Source: Caulobacter sp.
GTDB taxonomy: Bacteria > Pseudomonadota > Alphaproteobacteria > Caulobacterales > Caulobacteraceae
DNA length: 64,000 nucleotides
Direction: 5' to 3'
NCBI GenBank assembly: GCA_030645575.1
Contig: JAUSMJ010000003.1
Span: 26,395 to 90,394, forward strand
In this document: one piece after another, positions 49,142 to 58,712 of the stretch
How the letters are laid out: each line of letters begins with the position of its first letter
How positions within the stretch are numbered: position 1 is the stretch's first letter
Program-made: the position numbers and the translations under genes
The notes under the pieces: model-generated
Told to the model about the DNA's origin: nothing
Database searches by the model: none
Seen by the model: the letters and a program-made list of their open reading frames with translations, nothing else

Positions 49142-50563
49142 ATGACCCTCGCCGATCTCAATCTCGTCCGGCCTGAGCTGATCCTCGCGGTCGGCGCCCT
49201 GCTGCTGCTGCTGGTCGGGGCCTTCCGCGGCAAGGGCGGGCCTGTGTTCGACCTGGCGGCCATGCTGGTGCTCGCGGTCGCCGGCGCCGCGGCCGTGACG
49301 GGCGACCAGGGCCGGGCGTTCGCCGGCGGCGTGGTGGTCGACAACCTGTCGACCTTCGCCAAGGTCGCCATCTACGCGGCGAGCGCCCTGGCCATCCCCC
49401 TGGGCGGCGGCTGGCTGCGCGCGCGCGGCGACGACAAGTTCGAGTTCGCCATCCTGGTGCTGCTGGCGGCGCTCGGCATGGGCATGATGGTCTCGGCCGG
49501 CGACCTGATCTCGCTTTACATCGGCATCGAGCTGCATTCGCTGGCGCTCTATGTGCTGGCAGCCTTCCGCCGCGACGACGCCAAATCGTCCGAGGCGGGT
49601 CTGAAGTATTTCGTGCTCGGCGCACTGTCGTCGGGCCTGCTGCTCTACGGGGCCTCGCTGATCTACGGCTTCGCCGGCTCGACCCATTTCGACGTCATCG
49701 CCGCCTCGGTGCAGGGCCAGGCCCACACCGGCGTGCTATTCGGCCTGATCTTCCTGATCAGCGGCCTGGCCTTCAAGGTCTCCGCCGCGCCGTTCCACAT
49801 GTGGACGCCGGACGTCTACGAAGGCGCCCCGACCCCCGTCGTCGGCTTCTTCGCCGGGGCGCCCAAACTGGCGGCCATGGTGCTGCTGGCCCGGGCCCTG
49901 TCGGAAGGCTTCGGCGCGGCCATCGGCCAGTGGCAGCAGGTCATCGTGGTCATCGCCCTCTTGTCAGTGTTCGTCGGCGCCTTCGCCGGTCTGGCCCAGA
50001 AGAACCTCAAGCGGCTGTGGGCCTACAGCTCGATCGCCAACATCGGTTACGCCCTGCTGGGCCTGGCCGCGGGCGGCGAGAGCGGCATGCAGGCCATGCT
50101 GATGTTCATGGTCCTCTACCTCATCGACGTAACCGGCTTCTTCGCCTGCCTCAGCGCCCTGCGGCGCGATGGCAAGCCGATGGAGACGATCGACGACATG
50201 GCCGGCCTGTTCCGCGAGCGGCCGGGCCTCGCCCTGGCCATCACGGCCTTCTCGCTGTCGGCGCTCGGCCTGCCGCCGTTCAGCGGTTTCTTCGCCAAGT
50301 TCTTCGTGTTCAAGGCGGCGCTCGGCGCGGGCCTGGTCTGGCCGGCGGTGTTGGGGCTGGTCGGCAGCGTGGTGGCGGCCTTCTACTATCTGCGCCTGAT
50401 CAAGGTGATGTGGTTCGATCCGGCGCCGGGCGCGGTGGAAAAGCCGCCGGCGACGGCTATGGCCATCGCCCTGACCGCCGCCCTGTTCGCCTTCCCGGTC
50501 GTGCTGATCGCCCTGGCCTGGCTCGAGCCGCTGGCCCTGGCCGCTTCCGCCGCCTTTGGCTGA
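49142..50563 (+). CDS. nuoN: NADH-quinone oxidoreductase subunit N
   Basis: 473 residues. Third antiporter-like subunit: FKVSAAPFHMWTPDVYEGAP and FSLSALGLPPFSGFFAKFF. The start at 49142 follows nuoM by 7 bases. Its end overlaps birA by 8 bases. Confidence 0.96.
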   Translation: MTLADLNLVRPELILAVGALLLLLVGAFRGKGGPVFDLAAMLVLAVAGAAAVTGDQGRAFAGGVVVDNLSTFAKVAIYAASALAIPLGGGWLRARGDDKFEFAILVLLAALGMGMMVSAGDLISLYIGIELHSLALYVLAAFRRDDAKSSEAGLKYFVLGALSSGLLLYGASLIYGFAGSTHFDVIAASVQGQAHTGVLFGLIFLISGLAFKVSAAPFHMWTPDVYEGAPTPVVGFFAGAPKLAAMVLLARALSEGFGAAIGQWQQVIVVIALLSVFVGAFAGLAQKNLKRLWAYSSIANIGYALLGLAAGGESGMQAMLMFMVLYLIDVTGFFACLSALRRDGKPMETIDDMAGLFRERPGLALAITAFSLSALGLPPFSGFFAKFFVFKAALGAGLVWPAVLGLVGSVVAAFYYLRLIKVMWFDPAPGAVEKPPATAMAIALTAALFAFPVVLIALAWLEPLALAASAAFG

Positions 50564-51302
50564 CGTGACCGTTCCGCGCATCGAGGCGCTGGAGGAAGTC
50601 GATTCCACCAACGCCGAGGCGCGTCGCCGGGCGGAGGCGGGCGAGGCCGGCCCGCTGTGGATCACCGCCGCGCGCCAGACCGCCGGCCGCGGCCGCCGGG
50701 GACGGGCCTGGGAAACGGGGCAGGGCAACCTGGCCGCCACCCTGTTGTTCGTCACCGACAAGCCACCCGCCGAGGCGGCGCAGATCAGCTTCGTCGCGGC
50801 CCTGGCCGTGGCCGACCTGGCCGACGCTTTCGTCCCGCCCGCCCTGGTCAGCCTGAAGTGGCCCAACGATCCGATGATCGCCGGCCGCAAGGCCAGCGGC
50901 ATTCTGGTCGAGTCCGGCCAGCATCCCGGCGGCGGCCTGTGGATCGCGGTCGGCGTCGGCGTCAACCTGGCGACCCCGCCGGCGGCGCCCGAACGGCCGG
51001 CCACTGCCTTCGCCGCGCACATGACCGGCCCGCCGCCGAAACCACTGGAAGCCCTGACGATCCTGGCCGGGTCGTTCGAGCGCTGGCGCCGGGTCTGGCA
51101 GGCGTCCGGCTTCACCGTCATCGCCGAGGCCTGGACCCGCCGGGCGCACGGCCTGGGCGAGGTCTGCACCGCGCGCCTGGGCCACGAAACGATCACGGGA
51201 ACGGCCGAGGGCCTCGACCCCGACGGCGCCCTGCGTCTGCGCTTGCCAGATGGCATGCTGCGGCGCATCACGGCCGGCGACGTTTTTTTCGGGAACATGT
51301 GA
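50556..51302 (+). CDS. birA: Biotin--[acetyl-CoA-carboxylase] ligase
   Basis: 248 residues, TTG start within nuoN. Catalytic core only, without the N-terminal HTH repressor domain of E. coli BirA. Motifs: TAGRGRRGRAWE (biotinyl-AMP loop) and LKWPNDPMIAGRKASGIL. Attaches biotin to carboxylase BCCP. The nuoN-birA-coaX-rnj order is typical for alphaproteobacteria. Confidence 0.92.
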   Translation: MADVTVPRIEALEEVDSTNAEARRRAEAGEAGPLWITAARQTAGRGRRGRAWETGQGNLAATLLFVTDKPPAEAAQISFVAALAVADLADAFVPPALVSLKWPNDPMIAGRKASGILVESGQHPGGGLWIAVGVGVNLATPPAAPERPATAFAAHMTGPPPKPLEALTILAGSFERWRRVWQASGFTVIAEAWTRRAHGLGEVCTARLGHETITGTAEGLDPDGALRLRLPDGMLRRITAGDVFFGNM

Positions 51303-52085
51303 ATGCTTCTGGCTATCGAGCAGGGCAATACCAACACCCTGTTCGCCGTCCATGACGGCGAGACCTGGATCGCCCAGTGGCGGTCGGCGACCGAGAGCAC
51401 CCGCACCGCCGACGAGTACGCCGTCTGGCTGGCCCAGCTGTTCGAGATGAACGGCCTGAGCCTGAAAAGCCTGAACGGCTGCATCATCTCCAGCGTCGTG
51501 CCGCAGTCGATCTTCAACCTGCGCAACCTGTCGCGGCGCTATCTGCAGGTCGAGCCGCTGATCATCGGCGAGAACGCCAAGCTGGGCGTCGATGTGCGGA
51601 TCGACAAGCCGTCCGAGGCCGGGGCCGACCGCCTGGTCAACGCCATCGGCGCCCATATCGTCTATCCAGGGCCGCTGATTGTCATCGACAGCGGCACGGC
51701 GACCACCTTCGACATCGTCGCCGCCGACGGTGGCTTCGAGGGCGGCATCATCGCCCCGGGCGTGAACCTCTCCATGCAGGCGCTGCACGAGGCGGCCGCC
51801 AAGCTGCCGCGCATCGCCATCCAGCGGCCCGAGGGCAACCGCGTGGTCGGCACCGACACCGTCAGCGCCATGCAGTCGGGCGTCTTCTGGGGCTACATCG
51901 GCCTCATCGAAGGCCTGGTCCAGCGTATCAAGGCGGAACGCGGCGAGCACCTGACCGTTGTCGCGACCGGAGGCGTCGTCTCCCTGTTTGAAGGCGCTAC
52001 CGACATGATCGACTATTTCGACCCGGACCTGACCATCCGGGGCCTGCTGGAAATCTACCGCCGCAACGCGTCCCCGCACATCTGA
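51303..52085 (+). CDS. coaX: Type III pantothenate kinase
   Basis: 260 residues. Phosphorylates pantothenate, first step of CoA synthesis. N-terminal motif [15 protein letters not shown] has Glu where most type III enzymes have the catalytic Asp (DxGNT). Also [16 protein letters not shown] and DSGTATTFD. Immediately follows birA and its stop overlaps rnj. Confidence 0.93.
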   Translation: MLLAIEQGNTNTLFAVHDGETWIAQWRSATESTRTADEYAVWLAQLFEMNGLSLKSLNGCIISSVVPQSIFNLRNLSRRYLQVEPLIIGENAKLGVDVRIDKPSEAGADRLVNAIGAHIVYPGPLIVIDSGTATTFDIVAADGGFEGGIIAPGVNLSMQALHEAAAKLPRIAIQRPEGNRVVGTDTVSAMQSGVFWGYIGLIEGLVQRIKAERGEHLTVVATGGVVSLFEGATDMIDYFDPDLTIRGLLEIYRRNASPHI

Positions 52086-53764
52086 TGAAAGCCCGCAAGA
52101 ACGATGAGCTCGTCTTCCTGCCGCTGGGCGGGTCGAACGAGATCGGCATGAACTTCAATCTGTACGGCTACGGGCCGGAGGATGATCGCAAGTGGATCGT
52201 CGTCGATCTGGGCATCACCTTCGGCGACCAGACGACGCCGGGCGTCGAGGTGATCCTGCCGGACCCGGAGTTCATCGAGCAGTACGCCGACGACATCCTG
52301 GGCATCGTCCTGACCCACGCCCATGAGGATCACATCGGCGCGGTGGCCTGGCTGTGGCCCAGGCTCAAGGCCCCGGTCTACGCAACGCCGTTCACGGCCT
52401 TCCTGCTGCGCGAGAAGCTGCGCGACGCGGGCATCCTCGACGACGTTGATATCACCGAGGTGCCGCTGAGCGGCAAGTTCGCGCTGGGCCCGTTCGAGCT
52501 CGAGCTGATCACCCTGACCCATTCGATCCCCGAGCCCAACGGCCTGGCGATCCGCACGCCGCTGGGCGTGGTGCTGCACACCGGCGACTGGAAGATCGAT
52601 CCCGATCCGCTGCTTGGCGGCGTCACCGACGACGACGCCATCCGCAAGCTCGGCGACGAGGGCGTGCTGGCCATGGTCTGCGACAGCACCAATGTGTTCG
52701 TCGATGGTCACGCCGGCTCGGAGGCCGACGTGCGCAAGGCGCTGGTCAGCCTGATCAAGCCGCTGAAGGGCAAGGTCGCGGTGGCCTGTTTCGCGTCCAA
52801 TGTCGCGCGCATGGACAGCGTGATCCGCGCGGCCGAGGCCGCCGACCGCCGGGTCTGTCTGGTCGGCCGATCGATGCATCGGATGAGCGCGGCGGCCCGG
52901 TCCGTGGGGCTGATGAAGGGGCTGAAGGACTTCATCAACGAGAAGGAAGCCCGCCACTTCCCGGAGGACAAGATCCTCTACCTCTGCACCGGCAGCCAGG
53001 GCGAGGCGCGGGCGGCCCTGGCCCGCATCGCGTCTGGCACGCATCCGCACGTCAACCTGGGCAAGGGCGACCACGCGATCTTCTCCTCGCGCGTCATCCC
53101 AGGCAACGAGGTGCCGATCCGCAACCTGCAGAACCACCTCGCCGACCGCGGGGTGCGCCTCTACACCGAGCGCGACCACCCCGGCATCCACGTCTCCGGC
53201 CACCCCTGCCGCGACGAGCTGGCCCAGATGTATGCCTGGGCCCGGCCGCAGATCGCCGTGCCGACCCATGGCGAGCGCCGCCACCTGCTCGAACACGCGC
53301 TGTTCGCCAAGGACCTGCAGGTCCCGCAAACCGTCAGCCCGCGCAACGGCGACATGGTCCGCCTGGCCCCCGGCCGCGCCGAGATCATCGACGAGGTTCC
53401 GGCCGGTCGGCTCTATGTCGATGGCGGCATGGTCACGCCGGAGAACGGCGACGCCCTCAAGGAGCGCCGCCACGCCGCCTTCAACGGCGTGCTGATGGTC
53501 ACCGTCGCCCTCGACGGCAAGGGCCGGATCGTCTCGGGACCGCAGATCCGCGCCATCGGCCTGGCCGGCGACGCCGATTTCCCGCTGGACGAGGCCCTCG
53601 ACGACCTGGCCCTCGACGCCGAACAGGCGGTCAAGAAGATCCCCGCCGAGGAACGGGCGTTCGACGAAATCGTCGAGAGCGCCCTGTCCCGCGTGGTCAA
53701 AAAGGGCGCCTTCCGCATCTGGGAACGCAAGCCGGTGGTCGAGACGACGGTGTTGCGGATATGA
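52085..53764 (+). CDS. rnj: Ribonuclease J
   Basis: 559 residues. Metallo-beta-lactamase/beta-CASP fold: LTHAHEDHIGAV (HxHxDH), SHSIPEPNG-like loop, GDWKIDPDP, and C-terminal dimerisation region. 5'-3' exo- and endoribonuclease in mRNA and rRNA processing. Overlaps coaX by one base. Confidence 0.95.
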   Translation: MKARKNDELVFLPLGGSNEIGMNFNLYGYGPEDDRKWIVVDLGITFGDQTTPGVEVILPDPEFIEQYADDILGIVLTHAHEDHIGAVAWLWPRLKAPVYATPFTAFLLREKLRDAGILDDVDITEVPLSGKFALGPFELELITLTHSIPEPNGLAIRTPLGVVLHTGDWKIDPDPLLGGVTDDDAIRKLGDEGVLAMVCDSTNVFVDGHAGSEADVRKALVSLIKPLKGKVAVACFASNVARMDSVIRAAEAADRRVCLVGRSMHRMSAAARSVGLMKGLKDFINEKEARHFPEDKILYLCTGSQGEARAALARIASGTHPHVNLGKGDHAIFSSRVIPGNEVPIRNLQNHLADRGVRLYTERDHPGIHVSGHPCRDELAQMYAWARPQIAVPTHGERRHLLEHALFAKDLQVPQTVSPRNGDMVRLAPGRAEIIDEVPAGRLYVDGGMVTPENGDALKERRHAAFNGVLMVTVALDGKGRIVSGPQIRAIGLAGDADFPLDEALDDLALDAEQAVKKIPAEERAFDEIVESALSRVVKKGAFRIWERKPVVETTVLRI

Positions 53765-54165
53765 GCGATGGTCTGCAGTTGCTGCTCTCGGCGATCTTCT
53801 ACTGGGCGATCCTACTGTCGCCGTTGCTAGCGACGGCGATTTTTGCGGCCATGCGCAGGAGACACGGACTACCCATCCTGAAACCCTCGCTATTACTGCT
53901 CGCGCCCGCAGTACCGTGGATGCTCTTCTTCGCCTACGCAGCGCTCAATCGGTGGGAGGATGTCAGCCATCCGAAGGAGATTGGCCCGGTGGTCGGCGCC
54001 GTTTCGCTTGTCGTCTTGTACGGCACGCCGGTGATGGCGGCGGTAGCTGTTTTGCTGGCGAAGGGCTATCGGAGGTGGGCGCTTCTTGTGGGCGTTCTGA
54101 ACGCTGTCGTCGGTATGGCGACAGCGTTCCTCGCCATTATGATGACTAGCGGAAACTGGATTTGA
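53761..54165 (+). CDS. Small membrane protein, lower GC
   Basis: 134 residues, four hydrophobic helices (LLLSAIFYWAILLSPLLATAIFA, SLLLLAPAVPWMLFFAYA, VVGAVSLVVLYGTPVMAAVAVLLA, LLVGVLNAVVGMATAFLAIM). Start overlaps rnj (ATGA). Base composition and codon use are visibly less GC-biased than its neighbours, which suggests recent acquisition. No family recognised. Confidence 0.75.
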   Translation: MSDGLQLLLSAIFYWAILLSPLLATAIFAAMRRRHGLPILKPSLLLLAPAVPWMLFFAYAALNRWEDVSHPKEIGPVVGAVSLVVLYGTPVMAAVAVLLAKGYRRWALLVGVLNAVVGMATAFLAIMMTSGNWI

Positions 54166-54167
54166 CC

Positions 54168-54590
54168 ATGATCGGCAAGCTCAACCACATCGGGGTCGCC
54201 ACGCCCTCCATCGATGAGTCGCTGACGATGTATCGCGACCTGCTGGGCGCGACGTCGCACACCGACAAATGGGTCATGCCCGAGCAGGGCGTGTGGGTCT
54301 GTTTCGTCAACCTGCCCAACGCCCAGATCGAGCTGATCGAGCCCTATGGCGAGGCCTCGCCGATCCATGGTTTCCTGGCCAAGAACCCCAGGGGCGGCCA
54401 GCATCACATCTGTTTCGAGGTCGAGAACATCCACCAGGCGCGCGACGCCCTGGTCGCCAAGGGCGCGACGGTGCTGGGCGAGCCGCGCATCGGCGCGCAC
54501 GGCACGCTGATCATCTTCGTGCATCCCAAGGACATGGGCGGCATGCTGGTCGAACTGATGGAAACCCCGAAGGAAGGACATCACGCATGA
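54168..54590 (+). CDS. mce: Methylmalonyl-CoA epimerase
   Basis: 140 residues, VOC fold. KLNHIGVATPSIDESLTMYRD and QHHICFEVENIHQARD carry metal-ligand histidines; the C-terminal Glu is in MLVELME. It interconverts (R)- and (S)-methylmalonyl-CoA for propionate metabolism. The ATG at 54168 is preferred to a TTG at 54162. Confidence 0.9.
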   Translation: MIGKLNHIGVATPSIDESLTMYRDLLGATSHTDKWVMPEQGVWVCFVNLPNAQIELIEPYGEASPIHGFLAKNPRGGQHHICFEVENIHQARDALVAKGATVLGEPRIGAHGTLIIFVHPKDMGGMLVELMETPKEGHHA

Positions 54591-54844
54591 GCCTGGCCAC
54601 CGGCATCGCCATCTATCTGACCCTGTGGTGGACGGCGCTGTTCGCCATCCTGCCGCTGGGCAACAAGACCTATGCGGAATCGGGCATCGAGGTGAAGGAC
54701 GGCGGCGACCCGGGCGCGCCGGTCAATCCCAACCTCAAGAGCAAGTTCATCACCACGACCTGGGTGTCGGCGCTGTTCTGGGGCGCGCTGTGGCTGGTGC
54801 TGAAGTTCGGCCTGGTCAAGCTGCCGCCCTTTCCACAGGGCTGA
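54587..54844 (+). CDS. DUF1467 family membrane protein
   Basis: 85 residues, two helices (GIAIYLTLWWTALFAILPLG and TTTWVSALFWGALWLVLKFG). DUF1467 proteins follow mce in many alphaproteobacteria; function unknown. Its stop lies inside a 19-base direct repeat. Confidence 0.88.
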   Translation: MSLATGIAIYLTLWWTALFAILPLGNKTYAESGIEVKDGGDPGAPVNPNLKSKFITTTWVSALFWGALWLVLKFGLVKLPPFPQG

Positions 54845-54977
54845 GCAAAATCGCCCAGGGACTGGACTTCATGTCCCTTGGGACTTGATGTCCAGTCCCC
54901 GTCGCGGGGACGGCGTAAGCAATCCCAAGGGACAGCTAACGCAGTCCCCGGCTGGAGCCTGAGCAAAATCGCCCAGG
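54841..54977. repeat. 118-bp unit bounded by 19-base direct repeats with nested inverted repeats
   Basis: CTGAGCAAAATCGCCCAGG occurs at 54841-54859 and again at 54959-54977. Between them are two imperfect inverted repeats: GGGACTGGACTTCATGTCCC with its complement (about 54858-54900), and GGGGACGGCGTAAGC with its imperfect complement (about 54905-54950). Confidence 0.85.
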
Positions 54978-55253
54978 CTTTTGGCGCCTCGCGCACGGGA
55001 CGGCCCGGCGCGCCCAATCTTTGGGCGATTGTCGCTTCGGACCACGCCGGTTCGCGGTGAACGCTGCCCCCGTGGCGAGTCACCGGTAGCGTCTGGTCAT
55101 GGAAGGCCGGTTCGCCGGTCTTGCTCCGTGGCGTTTTTCCCCGACGATGACTTGCAAGGCCGCCGGCTCCCCCGGCGGCCTTCTTTTTGCCGCCCGCGTT
55201 GCCAATGCAGGGGAGCAGAGGCTAAGTCAGCCCCGGATATTCAAGGGGTTCCC
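54845..55253 (+). other. 409-bp gap before proS
   Basis: No credible protein frame. It holds the repeat unit at 54841-54977, a stretch with several small hairpins, one with a TTCG tetraloop (GGCCGGTTCGCCGGTC, about 55105), and a strong terminator at 55156-55188. It could encode a small RNA that ends at the terminator. Confidence 0.5.
55156..55188 (+). terminator. Strong rho-independent terminator
   Basis: Perfect 11-bp stem AAGGCCGCCGG / CCGGCGGCCTT with a 5-base loop, followed by CTTTTTG. No gene ends just upstream; the nearest stop is more than 300 bases away. Confidence 0.9.
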
Positions 55254-56582
55254 ATGCGCCTGTCGCGCTATTTCCTGCCTGTGCTCAAAGAGGCGCCGTC
55301 TGACGCCCAGATCGTCTCCCATCAGCTCATGCTGCGCGCTGGCATGATCCGCCAGGAGGCGGCCGGCATCTACGCCTGGCTGCCGCTGGGCCTTAGGGTG
55401 CTGAAGAAGGTCGAGCAGATCGTCCGCGAGGAGATGGACCGCGCCGGCGCCGTCGAGCTGCTGATGCCGACCATCCAGCTGGCCGACCTGTGGCGCGAGA
55501 GCGGCCGCTACGAGGCCTATGGCGACGAGATGCTGCGCATCGTCGATCGGCACAAGCGCGACCTGCTCTATGGCCCCACGGCCGAAGAGGTGGTGACCGA
55601 CATCTTCCGCGCCTATGTGAAGAGCTACAAGGACCTGCCGCTGAACCTCTACAACATCCAGTGGAAGTTCCGCGACGAGCGCCGCCCGCGCTTCGGCGTG
55701 ATGCGCGGCCGTGAGTTCCTGATGAAGGACGCCTACAGCTTCGACCTGAACGAGGCCGACGCCCGCGCGGCCTATAACCGCATGTTCGTCGCCTATCTGA
55801 ACCTGTTCGCGCGGATGGGTCTGAAAGCCGTGCCGATGAAGGCCGACACAGGCCCTATCGGCGGCGATCTTTCCCACGAGTTCATCGTCCTGGCCGAGAC
55901 CGGCGAGAGCCAGGTGTTCTGCCACAAGGACCTGGTCGAGATGGGCGCGCCGGGGCCGGACGTGGACTGGTACGGCGACCTGCAGCCGCTGGTCGATCAG
56001 CGCACGGCGCTCTACGCGGCGACCGAGGAGATGCACGACGAGGCTGCCTTCGCCGCCGTGCCCGCTCAGGACCAGCTTTCCGCGCGCGGGATCGAGGTCG
56101 GCCATATTTTCTACTTCGGCCAGAAGTACTCCTTGCCGATGAAGGCCAGCGTCACCGGCCCGGACAGCCAGGAGCACACCGTGCACATGGGCAGCTATGG
56201 CGTTGGCGTCTCGCGTCTGCTCGGCGCGATCATCGAGGCCAGCCACGACGAGGCGGGGATCATCTGGCCGCAAAGCGTCGCGCCGTTCGATGTGGCGCTG
56301 ATCAACCTGCGCCCGGGCGACGAAGCCTGCGACGCGGCCTGCGACGAGGCCTACGCGACCCTGAACGCGGCGGGCGTGACCGTGCTCTATGACGACACGA
56401 CCGAGCGGCCCGGCGGCAAGTTCGCCAAGGCCGACCTGATCGGCCTGCCCTGGCAGCTGATCATCGGGCCCAAGGGCCTGGCCGACAGCGTGGTCGAGAT
56501 CAAGAACCGCGCCACCGACGAACGCTCGACCGCCCCGCTGGCCGAAGTGCTGGCCGGGCTGACGGCGAAGGCGGCCGCGTGA
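55254..56582 (+). CDS. proS: Prolyl-tRNA synthetase, short alphaproteobacterial form
   Basis: 442 residues, class II aaRS. Motif 2 region [26 protein letters not shown] and motif 3 [13 protein letters not shown]. Much shorter than E. coli ProS (572) because the editing (INS) domain between motifs 2 and 3 is missing, normal for this group. Trans-editing proteins usually compensate. The ATG at 55254 begins the conserved N-terminus. Overlaps lolC by 4 bases. Confidence 0.95.
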   Translation: MRLSRYFLPVLKEAPSDAQIVSHQLMLRAGMIRQEAAGIYAWLPLGLRVLKKVEQIVREEMDRAGAVELLMPTIQLADLWRESGRYEAYGDEMLRIVDRHKRDLLYGPTAEEVVTDIFRAYVKSYKDLPLNLYNIQWKFRDERRPRFGVMRGREFLMKDAYSFDLNEADARAAYNRMFVAYLNLFARMGLKAVPMKADTGPIGGDLSHEFIVLAETGESQVFCHKDLVEMGAPGPDVDWYGDLQPLVDQRTALYAATEEMHDEAAFAAVPAQDQLSARGIEVGHIFYFGQKYSLPMKASVTGPDSQEHTVHMGSYGVGVSRLLGAIIEASHDEAGIIWPQSVAPFDVALINLRPGDEACDAACDEAYATLNAAGVTVLYDDTTERPGGKFAKADLIGLPWQLIIGPKGLADSVVEIKNRATDERSTAPLAEVLAGLTAKAAA

Positions 56583-57865
56583 CCAAGCCCGCCGGCTCCG
56601 TCGCGCCGCCGTTCGGGCTGTGGGAGCGCGCCGTCGCCGGCCGCTACCTGCGCGCCAAGCGGAAACACGGCGGGGTGGCCCTGATCTCGCTGATCTCCTT
56701 CATCGGCATCACCCTGGCGGTGACCGTGCTGATCGTGGTGATGAGCGTGATGAACGGCTTCCGCACGGAGCTCCTCGACCGCATCCTCGGCTTCAACGGC
56801 CACGCCTATGTCACCGGCGCCCCGCTCTCCAGCCCGGACCGGGCCGCGATCGTGGGGCGGCTGAAGGCCGTGCCCGGCGTGCGGCAGGTGATCCCGGCCG
56901 TCGAGGGCCAGGCCATGGTGCTGGGTCCCAGCCAGATCGCCGGCGCCATCGTGCGCGGCGTCAGCCCGGCCGACCTGCGGGCCACCACCCTGGTGTCGAG
57001 CAACATCAAGCCGGGCTCGGCCGAGGGTTTCGGCCAGGGCGAATACGGCGGCGAGCTGATCCTGGTCGGCGAGCGGCTGGCGGCCAGCCTGGGCGTGGCG
57101 CCCGGCGACTCGGTGGCCCTGATCTCGCCCGCCGGCGCGGCCACCGCCTTCGGCACCAGCGTGACGCAGAAGGACTATACGGTCGGCGGCATCTTCTCGG
57201 TCGGCATGAGTGAGTACGACCAGGCCTTCATCTACATGCCGCTGCAGCAGGCCCAGCTGTTCTTCGGCCGCGACGACACCATCGACGCCATCGAGATCAT
57301 GCTCGACGACCCCGACGCCATCAACACCATCAAGCCGATGCTGGCCGCCGCGGCGGGCCCGGGCGCGATCGTCACCGACTGGACCCAGAAGAACCAGAGC
57401 TTCTTCGAGGCCCTGCAGGTCGAGCGCGCGGCCATGCGGCTGATCCTGATGTTCATCGTCGCCATCGCCGCGATGAACATCATCTCGGGCCTGGTCATGC
57501 TGGTGAAGAACAAGGGTCGCGACATCGGCATCCTGCGCACCATGGGCGCGGGGCAGGGGGCCATCCTGCGGATCTTCTTCATGTCCGGCGCCGCCGTGGG
57601 CGTGGCCGGCACGGCCGCGGGCCTGCTGCTGGGCGTGGTCATCTGCACCAACATCGAGGCCATCCAGAAGGCCGTCGAATGGGTCACCGGCGCCAATGTG
57701 TTCAACGCCGACGTCTATTTCCTGACCCATGTGCCGGCCAAGATCGAATGGCGGGAGGTGGGCATCATCACCGGCTGGTCGTTGTTCATGAGCTTCGTCG
57801 CCACCCTGCCGCCGGCCTGGCGGGCCTCGCGCATCGATCCGGTCGAGGCCTTGCGTTATGAGTGA
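56579..57865 (+). CDS. lolC: Lipoprotein-releasing ABC transporter permease
   Basis: 428 residues, GTG start overlapping proS. FtsX-like permease with four transmembrane helices and a large periplasmic domain: [37 protein letters not shown] and the C-terminal [17 protein letters not shown]. Releases lipoproteins from the inner membrane to LolA. A single permease gene probably serves as LolC/E (LolF-like). Confidence 0.92.
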   Translation: MTKPAGSVAPPFGLWERAVAGRYLRAKRKHGGVALISLISFIGITLAVTVLIVVMSVMNGFRTELLDRILGFNGHAYVTGAPLSSPDRAAIVGRLKAVPGVRQVIPAVEGQAMVLGPSQIAGAIVRGVSPADLRATTLVSSNIKPGSAEGFGQGEYGGELILVGERLAASLGVAPGDSVALISPAGAATAFGTSVTQKDYTVGGIFSVGMSEYDQAFIYMPLQQAQLFFGRDDTIDAIEIMLDDPDAINTIKPMLAAAAGPGAIVTDWTQKNQSFFEALQVERAAMRLILMFIVAIAAMNIISGLVMLVKNKGRDIGILRTMGAGQGAILRIFFMSGAAVGVAGTAAGLLLGVVICTNIEAIQKAVEWVTGANVFNADVYFLTHVPAKIEWREVGIITGWSLFMSFVATLPPAWRASRIDPVEALRYE

Positions 57866-58550
57866 GCCGGTCCTCTCCCTGCGCGGCGTGACCCGCACCT
57901 ACGTCACGGACGCCGGCGAGCTGCCGGTGCTCAAAGGCGTGGATCTGGACGTCATGCCCGGCGAGATCGTCGGGCTGATCGGGCCGTCCGGTTCGGGCAA
58001 GTCGTCGCTGCTGCACGCGGCGGGCCTGCTGGAGCGGCCCGACGGCGGCACGGTCACCGTGGCCGGCCAGGACTGCACGAAGCTGGGCGACAAGCCGCGC
58101 ACGCGCATGCGGCTGGGCACCATCGGCTTCGTCTACCAGTTCCATCACCTGCTGCCCGAGTTCAGCGCGCTGGAGAACGTGGCCATGCCGGCGATGATCG
58201 CCGGGCGGGGCCGGGCCTACGCCCGTGAACGGGCCGAGACCCTGTTGACCCGGCTGGGTCTGGGCGAGCGGCTGGAACACCAGCCCGGCCAGCTGTCGGG
58301 CGGCGAGCAGCAGCGCGTGGCCCTCGCCCGCGCCCTGACCAACGAGCCCCGCCTGCTGCTGGCCGACGAGCCGACCGGCAACCTCGACCCCGACACGGCC
58401 GCCTCGGTGTTCCAGGCCCTGTTCGACCTGGCGCGGGACACCGGCGTGGCGGCCCTGATCGCGACCCACAACATGGACCTGGCCCGCTACATGGACCGCG
58501 TCTTCGCCCTCAAGGATGGGCATCTGGAAGCGCGGACGCCGGGGTTTTAG
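57858..58550 (+). CDS. lolD: Lipoprotein-releasing ABC transporter ATPase
   Basis: 230 residues. Walker A GPSGSGKSS, signature LSGGEQQRVALARAL, Walker B LLLADEPTGNLD. Energises lipoprotein release. Overlaps lolC by 8 bases. Confidence 0.95.
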   Translation: MSEPVLSLRGVTRTYVTDAGELPVLKGVDLDVMPGEIVGLIGPSGSGKSSLLHAAGLLERPDGGTVTVAGQDCTKLGDKPRTRMRLGTIGFVYQFHHLLPEFSALENVAMPAMIAGRGRAYARERAETLLTRLGLGERLEHQPGQLSGGEQQRVALARALTNEPRLLLADEPTGNLDPDTAASVFQALFDLARDTGVAALIATHNMDLARYMDRVFALKDGHLEARTPGF

Positions 58551-58599
58551 GGCGGCGTTCCAGGCAACGATTCGGTGCTTGCCCAACGAACGGCCCGAT

Positions 58600-58645
58600 A
58601 TCCTTCTCCCTTCCTCCTCAATGGAGGAAGGGCCGGGGATGGTGG
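58600..58645. repeat. Single CCTTCTCCC-type repeat with hairpin
   Basis: CCTTCTCCC followed by TTCCTCC-TCAAT-GGAGGAA, in the 162-base gap between lolD and the M56 gene (convergent). Related in sequence style to 14544-14694. May act as a bidirectional terminator; no T-run. Confidence 0.5.
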
Positions 58646-58712
58646 TGTGGCTACGGTGGCGCGGGTAGAGCGCTGCTGGGCGCCGGCGCCCTGATGACCT
58701 CGGTATTCTTGC

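Noticed and set aside
45103..49371. 1422-codon minus-strand open frame opposite nuoJ-nuoN
   Set aside because: It mirrors the GC-rich third-codon bias of real nuo genes on the other strand; the translation is low-complexity (Gln/His/Asp/Arg-rich) with no domain.
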